This document shows, piece by piece, positions 1 through 5,572 of a stretch of DNA of 5,648 nt. The stretch comes from Acetobacteraceae bacterium. Its GTDB lineage: Bacteria; Pseudomonadota; Alphaproteobacteria; Acetobacterales; Acetobacteraceae. The position numbers and the translations under genes were made by a program. The notes under the pieces are model-generated. The model was not told the origin of the DNA, ran no database searches, and saw only the letters and a program-made list of their open reading frames with translations. The first letter of the stretch is position 1; every line of letters begins with the position of its first letter. The stretch lies in the NCBI GenBank assembly GCA_030044345.1, contig JASHVY010000180.1, positions 1 through 5,648 of the forward strand, given 5' to 3'.

Positions 1-647
1 ATCTGAAAATAGCGGTCGAACCCGGCAACCATGATGAGCTGCTTGAACTGCTGCGGCGCCTGCGGCAGCGCATAGAACGGCCCGGGATGGAGCCGCGCCG
101 GCACCAGAAAGTCGCGCGCGCCCTCGGGCGAGGAGGCGGTGAGGATCGGGGTCGTGAACTCGACGAAGCCTGCTTCCTGCATGCGCCGCCGGACCGAGGC
201 GATCACCGCCGTCCGCAGCATGATGTTCCGGTGCATCTTCTCCCGCCTCAGATCGAGGAAGCGGTATTTGAGCCGAAGGTCCTCGGGGAACTCCGCCTCT
301 CCGGCGACCTGGATCGGCAGCAGCTCGGCCGCCGATTGCACCGCGAGCGCCTCCACCCGGAGCTCGATCTCCCCGGTCGGGAGCTTCGGGTTGGCCGTTC
401 CCGGCGCGCGCGCGACCACCATGCCCGTGAAGGTGACCACGCTTTCCACCCGCACCCGCTCGGCCGCGGCGAAGACCGCGCTTTCCTGATCGATGACACA
501 CTGGGTCATGCCGAAATGATCGCGCAGATCGATGAAGAGCAGCCCCCCATGGTCGCGCTTGGCATGCACCCATCCCGAAAGACGGGCCGTGGCCCCGATA
601 TCGGCGGCACGGAGTGCGCCGCAATCATGCGTGCGATAAGGATGCAT
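1..647 (-). CDS. aspS: Aspartyl-tRNA synthetase, N-terminal 215 codons (partial; C-terminus lies beyond the left edge)
   Basis: Cytoplasmic class II synthetase that attaches aspartate to tRNA-Asp. The start ATG is at 645-647 and the protein opens MHPYRTHDCGALR, a typical AspRS N-terminus. Residues about 1-105 form the OB-fold anticodon-binding domain (SGWVHAKRDHGG, then FIDLRDHFGMTQ). The catalytic core follows: KYRFLDLRR, the motif 1 region ending FTTPILT, the flipping-loop signature SSPEGARDF, then FYALPQAPQQFKQL and VAGFDRYFQ at the window edge. In the anticodon domain His33 (RDHGG) and Gly83 (RAPGTANP) match the residues linked to non-discriminating AspRS in Pseudomonas (H31/G81). This suggests, by inference, that it may also charge tRNA-Asn with Asp for the GatCAB route. 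It is divergent from rnd. The reading frame stays open for some distance upstream of this start, but the family N-terminus supports position 647. Confidence 0.97.
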   Translation of the reverse strand, partial: MHPYRTHDCGALRAADIGATARLSGWVHAKRDHGGLLFIDLRDHFGMTQCVIDQESAVFAAAERVRVESVVTFTGMVVARAPGTANPKLPTGEIELRVEALAVQSAAELLPIQVAGEAEFPEDLRLKYRFLDLRREKMHRNIMLRTAVIASVRRRMQEAGFVEFTTPILTASSPEGARDFLVPARLHPGPFYALPQAPQQFKQLIMVAGFDRYFQ

Positions 648-676
648 CCGATGATTCCGCGTGGAGAAAGGGCGGC

Positions 677-705
677 AAAAGCCCTGAGTGGGCAGAGCCT
701 GTCAA
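677..705 (-). promoter_or_regulatory. Candidate aspS promoter
   Basis: On the minus strand a perfect -35 hexamer TTGACA lies at 705-700. A 17-nt spacer follows, then a weak -10 GCTTTT at 682-677. The -10 matches the sigma70 consensus poorly, but GCT resembles the start of the GCTANA-type -10 described in some alphaproteobacteria. Transcription would begin near 670, giving an aspS leader of about 23 nt. The call rests on the -35, its spacing and its position only. Confidence 0.35.
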
Positions 706-763
706 CCCGGCCACCTTCCCCATCCACCTTTCCCCGTTCGGGCGGGGCGTGTAGAAGCGGGCC

Positions 764-1969
764 ATGGACCGCCCCGTCCGCGCGGCCGCCACCATGCGTC
801 CCGGCACCCCGCCCATCAGTCTGATCGAGAGCAGTGCGGCGCTGGCCGCGCTTTGTGATCGGCTGGGCGAGGAATCCTTCGTCACCGTCGATACCGAGTT
901 CATGCGCGAGCGCACGTACTGGCCGCGTCTCTGCGTCGTTCAGCTTGCGGGTCCCGCCGAGACGGCGGTGATCGATGCCGAAGCGCCGGGGATCGACCTC
1001 GCGCCGCTCGGCCGGCTGCTCGCCGATCCGGCAGTGACCAAGGTCTTTCATGCCGCCCGGCAGGATGTCGAAATCTTCCTTCTCATCTTCGGCCGGGTGC
1101 CGGCACCGCTTTTCGACACGCAGGTGGCGGCGATGGTGGCGGGCTATGGCGATCAGGTGGGGTACGACCAGCTCGTCTCCTCGCTCACCGGCGGCGTGAT
1201 CGACAAGGCCCACCGCTTCAGCGACTGGTCCGCCCGGCCGCTCTCGTCCCAGCAGATCGCCTATGCCGCGGCCGATGTCACTCATCTCCGCACCGTCTAT
1301 GAGAAGCTCAGCGCCCGCCTCGAGCGCGAGGGGAGGCTCGCCTGGGTCGCCGAGGAGATGGCCGCGCTCGCCGATCCCGCGACTTATCGTAACGATCCAG
1401 AAACGATGTGGGAGCGGCTCAAGCCCCGCACCGCCAACCGTCGCGTGCTTGGCATTCTTCGCGCGATCGCCGCCTGGCGCGAGCGCGAGACGCAGCGGCT
1501 CGACATCCCCCGTCAGCGCCTGCTCAAGGACGAGACCCTGCTCGAGATCGCGGCGACCGCGCCCGCCACGGCCGAAGCGCTTGCCCGGGCGCGCGGCGTG
1601 GGAAAGGGGTTCGCCGAGGGCAAGAGCGGCACCTCGCTGCTCGCTGTCATTGCGGCCGCCAAGGCGCTGCCCGAGGAGGCGCTCCCCGTGCCTCCGGCGG
1701 CGCGGATGGGCGGGCGGGCGGCACCGGCGCTCGTCGCTTTGCTCAAGGTGCTGCTCGCGGCCAAGTGCGAGGCGCATCACGTCGCGCCGCGCCTGCTCGC
1801 CTCGGCCGAGGATATCGAGCGGCTCGCCGCCGAGGACGCGCCGGAGATCCCGGCGCTCTGCGGCTGGCGGCGGGAGATTTTCGGCGCCGATGCGCTGGCG
1901 CTGAAGGCCGGCCGCATCGCGCTCGGCGTCGAGGGAAGGCGAATCAGGCTGCTGCCGCTTTCTTCCTAA
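764..1969 (+). CDS. rnd: Ribonuclease D (3'-5' exoribonuclease)
   Basis: DEDDy-family exonuclease that trims 3' ends of tRNA precursors and other small RNAs, 401 aa. Exo I is VDTEF with D43 and E45. Exo II is KVFHAARQDVE with D101. Exo III is YAAADVTHL with Y167 and D171, so all five DEDDy residues are present. An HRDC nucleic-acid-binding domain follows at about 225-295 (NRRVLGILRAIAAWR, then IPRQRLLKDETLLEIA), and the C-terminal region is Ala/Arg-rich. The length is close to the usual 380-400 aa. A weak GAAG lies 6 nt before ATG764. A second ATG at 794 (MRPGTPPISLIE) aligns better with the short N-terminus typical of the family but has no visible ribosome-binding site, so the first 10 residues are uncertain. 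rnd is divergent from aspS and ends 11 bp from the convergent methyltransferase gene. Confidence 0.95.
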   Translation: MDRPVRAAATMRPGTPPISLIESSAALAALCDRLGEESFVTVDTEFMRERTYWPRLCVVQLAGPAETAVIDAEAPGIDLAPLGRLLADPAVTKVFHAARQDVEIFLLIFGRVPAPLFDTQVAAMVAGYGDQVGYDQLVSSLTGGVIDKAHRFSDWSARPLSSQQIAYAAADVTHLRTVYEKLSARLEREGRLAWVAEEMAALADPATYRNDPETMWERLKPRTANRRVLGILRAIAAWRERETQRLDIPRQRLLKDETLLEIAATAPATAEALARARGVGKGFAEGKSGTSLLAVIAAAKALPEEALPVPPAARMGGRAAPALVALLKVLLAAKCEAHHVAPRLLASAEDIERLAAEDAPEIPALCGWRREIFGADALALKAGRIALGVEGRRIRLLPLSS

Positions 1970-1980
1970 GTCTCTTTTCC

Positions 1981-2691
1981 TCACGCCGCTTCGGAGAGCA
2001 CCAGCCGCCGCCCCGAGAGCTTGCGGATCGGAACGGCAGAGTAACAATCTTTCACCGCCTCGCAGATCGTGAGCCCGGCGAATTGCGGAGCGAGCCGCCG
2101 CCCCGCCCGTTCCCACAGACGGGCGGTCCGCAGCACCACCCGAAGATCGAGCGGCGGCAGATAGAGCGCGGTCGCCCGTCGCTCGACCCGGAACAGGGAG
2201 GCCGCCAGAAGCCCGCCGAGCTGGCGCGCCGAATAGGGCTGCCCGTGCCCGAAGGGGGTGGCCTCCAGATAGGCCCAGGGGCTCCGCCGGTTCGGCACGA
2301 CGACCATCAGCAGCCCGTCATCCTTGAGCACGCGCCAGACCTCGCGCAGCATCCGCCGCGCATTCTCGGCCGCCTCCAGCCCATGGATGAGCAGGATCCG
2401 GTCGAACATCAGGTCCGGGAACGGCAGCGTGTCCTCCTCCGCCGTGCAGGAGAGCCCCGGCTTGCCGGCAGGCCAGCGCGCCGCGCCGATCTGCGCCGGG
2501 GTCAGCGCCACGCAGCGCTCCGCGCTTTCCCGCCAAAGCCGCAGGTAAGGCGCCGGATAGCCGAGCCCGAGCAGCGACCGGCCGGAAAGATCCGGCCACA
2601 GGGAAGCCAGCCGCTCGCGCACCAGGCGCGCCGTCACCACCCCCTGACGCCCGGCATAGAAGTCTGCGGCCGTCGCAACGTCGATCGCCAT
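1981..2691 (-). CDS. Class I SAM-dependent methyltransferase, substrate unknown
   Basis: A 236-aa protein with a Methyltransf_11-type Rossmann core. The SAM-binding motif I region is SLLGLGYPAPYLR (about residues 39-51). An acidic stretch AEEDTLPFPDLMFDRILLIHGLE (84-106, given in part) corresponds to the motif II/III region, and REVWRVLKDDGLLMVVVPNR (116-135) is the classic strand after the helix. The C-terminal half (YSARQLGGLL, LFRVERRATALYLPP) is as expected of this family. The ATG at 2691 starts 7 bp after the rimI stop; no strong ribosome-binding site is visible, so translational coupling is likely. The frame stays open upstream, but that extension overlaps rimI and looks non-native. It is the last gene of the leftward unit, and its stop faces rnd. 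Nothing in the sequence identifies the methyl acceptor. Confidence 0.88.
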   Translation of the reverse strand: MAIDVATAADFYAGRQGVVTARLVRERLASLWPDLSGRSLLGLGYPAPYLRLWRESAERCVALTPAQIGAARWPAGKPGLSCTAEEDTLPFPDLMFDRILLIHGLEAAENARRMLREVWRVLKDDGLLMVVVPNRRSPWAYLEATPFGHGQPYSARQLGGLLAASLFRVERRATALYLPPLDLRVVLRTARLWERAGRRLAPQFAGLTICEAVKDCYSAVPIRKLSGRRLVLSEAA

Positions 2692-2698
2692 GGCCCCG

Positions 2699-3136
2699 CT
2701 ATAGCATGGCGGCGAGAACGAGCGCGTCCGCGCCGTCCGCGTAGTAGCGCCGGCGCCTTCCGATCTCGGCAAACCCCGCCGCCCCATAGAGCGCCCGCGC
2801 CGCCTCGTTCTGCTCGGAGACCTCGAGCAAAATTCGCCGCGCACCCGCCGCCCGCGTTCGAACCATTGCCTCCGCCAGGAGTGCGCGGCCGATCCCGCGC
2901 CGCTGCACTGCCGGAGCGACGGCGAGCGTCAGCACCTCCGCCTCCTCCGCGACGATTCGCATGAGGATGAACCCGCCCTCCGGATCGATGAGGCCGAACA
3001 CGCCCGGCAGGGCGAGCTGGGCGGCGAAGCTTTCCTCACGCCATCGCGCGCCGGGCGGGAAGGCGCTCGCATGGATCGCGGCCATCGCTGCCGCATGGGT
3101 CCGGCCGGCGATCAGGATCATCGGGGGCTCAATCAT
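2699..3136 (-). CDS. rimI: RimI-type ribosomal protein bS18 alanine N-acetyltransferase
   Basis: A GNAT-fold acetyltransferase of 145 aa, close to the family's usual 145-160. RimI transfers acetyl from acetyl-CoA to the N-terminus of ribosomal protein S18. The acetyl-CoA loop is VAPAVQRRGIGRALL (motif A, QRRGIG at 78-83). Glu105 (LEVSEQN) and Tyr117 (ALYGAAGF) keep the 12-residue spacing of the E. coli RimI catalytic pair E103/Y115. The tail IGRRRRYYADGADALVL matches the conserved RimI C-terminus. It sits 7 bp after the tsaB stop, and the tsaB-rimI pairing is widespread. A second in-frame ATG at 3121 (MILIAGRTHAAAM) could be the true start; neither ATG has a clear Shine-Dalgarno, so coupling to tsaB is likely. 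Confidence 0.93.
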   Translation of the reverse strand: MIEPPMILIAGRTHAAAMAAIHASAFPPGARWREESFAAQLALPGVFGLIDPEGGFILMRIVAEEAEVLTLAVAPAVQRRGIGRALLAEAMVRTRAAGARRILLEVSEQNEAARALYGAAGFAEIGRRRRYYADGADALVLAAML

Positions 3137-3143
3137 CGGGAGT

Positions 3144-3785
3144 TCACTGCGGCGGCGGGCGGAGCCCCTCGGCCAGTTTGGCCGCCGGCGGATCGACATA
3201 GAGGGGGGTGGCCGCTCGCGGCGGCAGATGTCCCGCGAGGCGCAGCATAGCCGCCCGTGCGACACCGGTCGCATCGCTCACCTGGATTTCGGCCCGTTGC
3301 ACCGCTGCGCCAAGGGCGGTAAGGGCCGCTTCCGCCATCTCCGCTGCGTCACCCGCAAGCACGACCGGCCCTTCCGGTCTGGGCAGCGCCGGCAGCGTCC
3401 ATGACGTGACCTGCCCCTTCCGTTCGAGAAAAATTCTCCCACGTCGTGAATCGATCGCAACCCAGAGGCGGGCGGGCGGCACGTCCGTAAGCAAGGCGGC
3501 GATCGCCTCACCCACGCTCACCCCGATCACGGGAATGCCGGATACGAGCCCGATGCCGGACGCAAGGGCAAGTCCGGTGCGGATGCCGGTGAAGCTGCCG
3601 GGGCCCACCGTCGCCGCAACCGCGTCGAGATCGCGTCCCGCAAGCCCTGCAGCCGCGAGCGCCTGTTCGGCGAGTCGCGCAAGCGCCCCGCTCTGCTCCC
3701 CGGACACCGCGCCAAGGACCTCTCCATCCTCGATCACGGCGGCGGAAGCGCGCGCGAGCGCCGAATCGAAAGCGAGGATCCGCAC
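3144..3785 (-). CDS. tsaB: TsaB, tRNA t6A-modification protein
   Basis: A 213-aa ASKHA-fold partner of the TsaD-TsaB-TsaE complex, which transfers threonylcarbamoyl to A37 of tRNAs reading ANN codons. The N-terminus MRILAFDSALARASAAV is the beta-hairpin phosphate-binding strand. VGPGSFTGIRTGLALASG (about 60-77) is the hallmark TsaB motif. AIDSRRGRIF (110-119) and the C-terminal ATPLYVDPPAAKLAE correspond to the conserved R/D-rich and PxYxxPP..KL elements. The start is GTG at 3785, 9 bp after the stop of the hydratase gene, with no strong ribosome-binding site, so coupling is likely. rimI follows immediately. tsaB is normally essential. Its length is slightly below the usual 220-230 aa, with no sign of truncation. 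Confidence 0.95.
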   Translation of the reverse strand: MRILAFDSALARASAAVIEDGEVLGAVSGEQSGALARLAEQALAAAGLAGRDLDAVAATVGPGSFTGIRTGLALASGIGLVSGIPVIGVSVGEAIAALLTDVPPARLWVAIDSRRGRIFLERKGQVTSWTLPALPRPEGPVVLAGDAAEMAEAALTALGAAVQRAEIQVSDATGVARAAMLRLAGHLPPRAATPLYVDPPAAKLAEGLRPPPQ

Positions 3786-3794
3786 GCCGGACGA

Positions 3795-4604
3795 TCAGCG
3801 GCCGGTGAAGATTGGCCGGCGCTTCTCGTTGAAAGCGCGGATGCCCTCCCGCCGGTCGGCCGTCGGCACGAGGCGGTTATAGGCCTCGATCTCCAGCATC
3901 AGGGCAGCCCCGAGCTCCATCGCTGCGCCCACATTCACCGATTGCTTGATCTGCCGGGTCGAGAGTGGGGCATTGGCGGCAATCGCCCGCGCCGTCGCCC
4001 GCGCCTCCTCGAGCAGCGCCGGCCCGGGACATATCCGGTTGACGAGGCCCCATTCCAGCGCCTCGGCAGCGGTGAAGGGACGGCCGGTGAAAAGAATCTC
4101 CTTCGCCCGCCGCGGCCCCACGGCGCGCAGCAGCGTCTGGGTTCCGCCGGCACCAGGCATGATGCCGAGCGTCACCTCGGTCAGTGCGAAGCGTGCATGC
4201 TCGGCGGCATAGGCGAAATCGGCCAGCAGCACGAACTCGCACCCTCCGCCATAGGCGGCCCCATTCACCGCCGCGATCAGCGGCATCGGCGCGAGCAGGA
4301 TCGCACGCACCATCCGCTCGAAGACCAGATGCTGAGCCTGCCATTCCTCATCGGTCATGCCGAGCCGCTGCTTGAGATCGCCGCCGGCGCAGAAGGCACG
4401 TTCGCCAGCGCCGGTCAGCAGGACGACGCGGGCGCGCTCGGGCTCGGCATTGAGTTGATCGAAAACCTCCAGAAGTTCGCGGGCCATTTGCGTATTGAGC
4501 GCATTGGAGACTTCCGGGCGATGGAGCGTGATCTCGCAGATCCCGCCTTCCGCGTGCGTGACCCGGATCGTGGTGTGGTGTTCCTTCAGGTCCTCGCCGC
4601 CCAT
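3795..4604 (-). CDS. Enoyl-CoA hydratase/isomerase (crotonase) family protein
   Basis: A 269-aa crotonase-fold enzyme, typical for the family. It contains the oxyanion-hole segment FCAGGDLKQR (71-80), AAVNGAAYGGGCEF (111-124) with Glu123, and LTEVTLGIMPGAGGTQ (141-156) with Glu143. The two glutamates are 20 residues apart, like E144/E164 of mammalian enoyl-CoA hydratase, so hydratase chemistry on an enoyl-CoA is expected. The FCAGGDLK region also resembles methylglutaconyl-CoA hydratases, so the substrate is not settled. ATG4604 was chosen because AAGGA lies 8 nt upstream. Alternative ATGs are at 4613 and 4628; the latter abuts the DUF488 stop with no ribosome-binding site. A lipid or branched-chain catabolism enzyme between a tRNA gene and tsaB is an odd neighbour functionally. 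Confidence 0.93.
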   Translation of the reverse strand: MGGEDLKEHHTTIRVTHAEGGICEITLHRPEVSNALNTQMARELLEVFDQLNAEPERARVVLLTGAGERAFCAGGDLKQRLGMTDEEWQAQHLVFERMVRAILLAPMPLIAAVNGAAYGGGCEFVLLADFAYAAEHARFALTEVTLGIMPGAGGTQTLLRAVGPRRAKEILFTGRPFTAAEALEWGLVNRICPGPALLEEARATARAIAANAPLSTRQIKQSVNVGAAMELGAALMLEIEAYNRLVPTADRREGIRAFNEKRRPIFTGR

Positions 4605-4612
4605 CTCGTTCA

Positions 4613-4617
4613 TCCTT
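4613..4617 (-). promoter_or_regulatory. Shine-Dalgarno site that decides the crotonase start
   Basis: The minus strand reads AAGGA at 4617-4613, followed by an 8-nt spacer to ATG4604. It is the only strong ribosome-binding site in the leftward gene cluster and favours the shorter start over ATG4628 and ATG4613. Confidence 0.6.
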
Positions 4618-4628
4618 CGATTCTCCAT

Positions 4629-5207
4629 CTATGCGCGATGCATGGCTCTGAGTCTTCGCGCGCGGTAAGCGGCCGCGAGCCTGGCTTCGCGCGAGGCCAG
4701 CAGATCCGGGATATCCTTTCCGGTGACGCGAAGAAGCCGCTCCTCGAATGCTGCCTGTGATTCGCGCGAGCCATCCGCCAGGATATGGACGATGGCCAAA
4801 CCCTGCTCGGCCAGGGCCCGACCGACCAGCAAGGCGCGGTGGCAATCGAGCGGATCGCGCTCGGCGCAGAGGAGCACGGTCCGCTGTTCCGCTGCCGCCT
4901 CGCGCACGCGCGCAAGCCCCGCTCGGAAATCCGGCGCCGCGGCCATCTGCTCGTAATCCGCCATGCCATCGCGGGAAAGATTCTGCCGCGGCGGCTTTCC
5001 GCCGAGCGCGTCACCGCGAAATTCATAACCGATCCCGGCGCCGGCCAGCAGAGCCGTGAGCTGCGGACGTGAGGCATGGGGCACCCAGCGCGAAAAGGGG
5101 ATCGAGCGGATATCCACGAGCAGGGCGACACCGGCTTCCTTGAGCAGGGTGAGAAACGTTTCGGCCGAGTGATTGGAGTGGCCGATGGTCAGGATTTCCG
5201 TGCTCAT
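4629..5207 (-). CDS. DUF488 family protein
   Basis: A 192-aa protein of the DUF488 family (Pfam PF04343), whose biochemical role is not established. The hallmarks are all present: TIGHSNHSAETF (7-18), LVDIRSIPFSRWVP (30-43), a central GYEFRGDALGGKP (60-72), and the cysteine motif LLCAERDPLDCHR (112-124) with Cys114 and Cys122. The Cys-x7-Cys-His-Arg element is reminiscent of a redox or metal site, which is inference only. ATG5207 was chosen; an in-frame TTG at 5219 would add four residues but begins 2 nt from the tRNA CCA end. GAAAGGG abuts the ATG directly, too close for an ideal Shine-Dalgarno. The start lies 13 nt after the tRNA-Leu 3' end, so the mRNA must derive from a tRNA-containing transcript unless a promoter lies inside the tRNA gene. 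The stop is adjacent to a possible crotonase start. Confidence 0.9.
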   Translation of the reverse strand: MSTEILTIGHSNHSAETFLTLLKEAGVALLVDIRSIPFSRWVPHASRPQLTALLAGAGIGYEFRGDALGGKPPRQNLSRDGMADYEQMAAAPDFRAGLARVREAAAEQRTVLLCAERDPLDCHRALLVGRALAEQGLAIVHILADGSRESQAAFEERLLRVTGKDIPDLLASREARLAAAYRARRLRAMHRA

Positions 5208-5273
5208 CCCTTTCGCCAACTGGTGCGGACGGCGGGACTCGAACCCGCACTCCCCACGGGGGAAGCAGATTTT

Positions 5274-5512
5274 CTTGCCACTTCGGCTTCCGCCGCCGCC
5301 GCCAAGGCAACACCCCGCAGCGTTCGTGGTCTGGACTATCCCTTCGCCCCGGCCCGAGAGGGGGCCGTGCGGGCGCCGCCCGTCTAGTCTCTACACCTTC
5401 CCCGGAAAACCGGGGCTTGGCTCGGGATCGGCCCGGCCCGACAGGCCGTCGGCGTTCCCCGAATTTGAGCGGTTCTGCACCGCGGGTTTCCCCGCAGGCA
5501 CTCCTTTGGCCA
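5274..5512 (-). ncRNA. Group I self-splicing intron in the tRNA-Leu(UAA) anticodon loop
   Basis: A 239-nt intron between U34 (5513) and A35 (5273). P1: exon ACUU pairs with internal guide GAGU (5503-5500), leaving U34-G at the splice site. P2 is GCGGG-GAAA-CCCGC (5495-5482), a GNRA-capped hairpin. P3 is CCGCUC (5472-5467) with GGGCGG (5381-5376). Box P AAAUUCGGGGAA starts at 5466, box Q GAUCCCGAGCC at 5429, R GGUGUAGAGACUAGACG at 5397, and S GAUAGUCCAGACC at 5340. P4 is CGGG/CCCG; P5 is CCGAC/GUCGG; P6 is CCCCGG-UUUU-CCGGGG (5415-5400). P7, the guanosine site, is GACUA (5389-5385)/UAGUC (5338-5334). P8 is CGGCCC/GGGCCG. P9-region helices are UUGCC/GGCAA and UUGGC/GCCGA. The last base is G (5274), as required of omega-G. 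The order and nesting are those of the group I core. No ORF of its own fits inside, and P10 looks weak. Subgroup assignment needs a covariance model; the tRNA location suggests IC3. Confidence 0.95.
5289..5303 (-). repeat. Short GGC repeat in a terminal loop of the intron P9 region
   Basis: Four GGC units in tandem plus GG (minus strand 5303-5289). The first unit helps close the UUGGC/GCCGA stem and the rest fill its loop. It lies in a peripheral, presumably length-tolerant part of the intron, where slippage variation between strains could occur. Confidence 0.6.
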
Positions 5513-5572
5513 AAGTCTGCCGCGTCTGCCGTTCCGCCACGTCCGCGTAAGGCGCTGTCATTCCTCCCTGTC

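Larger units (their letters stand above)
5221..5546 (-). tRNA. tRNA-Leu(UAA), interrupted by a group I intron
   Basis: The 5' exon is 5546-5513 (34 nt) and the 3' exon is 5273-5221 (53 nt), giving an 87-nt class II tRNA. The acceptor stem GCGGACG/CGUCCGC has 7 perfect pairs, discriminator A (5224) and encoded CCA (5223-5221). The D stem GCG/CGC encloses a loop containing GG. The anticodon stem GCAGA (5520-5516) pairs with UCUGC (5269-5265). The joined loop reads C32 U33 U34 A35 A36 A37 A38, so the anticodon is UAA, reading UUA and UUG. The long variable arm CCCC-CGU-GGGG is the leucine class II hallmark. The T arm is GCGGG-UUCGAGU-CCCGC. The exons pair only after removal of 239 nt between U34 and A35. 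There is no convincing promoter directly upstream: a TTGAGA with 17-nt spacing would start transcription inside the tRNA. It may be read through from the gene on its 5' side. Confidence 0.96.

Noticed and set aside
87..824. 245-codon plus-strand open frame
   Set aside because: Antisense to aspS, whose motifs are unambiguous; it also overlaps the rnd start out of frame.
1970..1980. Bidirectional terminator between rnd and the methyltransferase gene
   Set aside because: The 11-bp gap has a short pyrimidine run but no stem, so no intrinsic terminator can be supported.
506..2116. 536-codon minus-strand open frame
   Set aside because: It is antisense to rnd, which has all catalytic motifs, and also overlaps aspS and the methyltransferase. 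The composition (Arg/Gly/Ala-rich, no motif) is typical of a GC-rich shadow frame.
1408..2964. 518-codon plus-strand open frame
   Set aside because: Out-of-frame shadow of the rnd 3' half that continues antisense through the methyltransferase and rimI. It is low-complexity Arg/Pro/Ala with no recognisable domain.
3942..4760. 272-codon plus-strand open frame
   Set aside because: Antisense to the crotonase and DUF488 genes, which have clear family motifs and catalytic residues.
5274..5512. Group II intron, archaeal-type bulge-helix-bulge intron, or insertion sequence in the tRNA
   Set aside because: There is no GUGYG start or domain V, the length and U/G boundaries do not fit a protein-spliced intron, and there are no terminal inverted repeats or target duplication. 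The P/Q/R/S boxes identify a group I intron.
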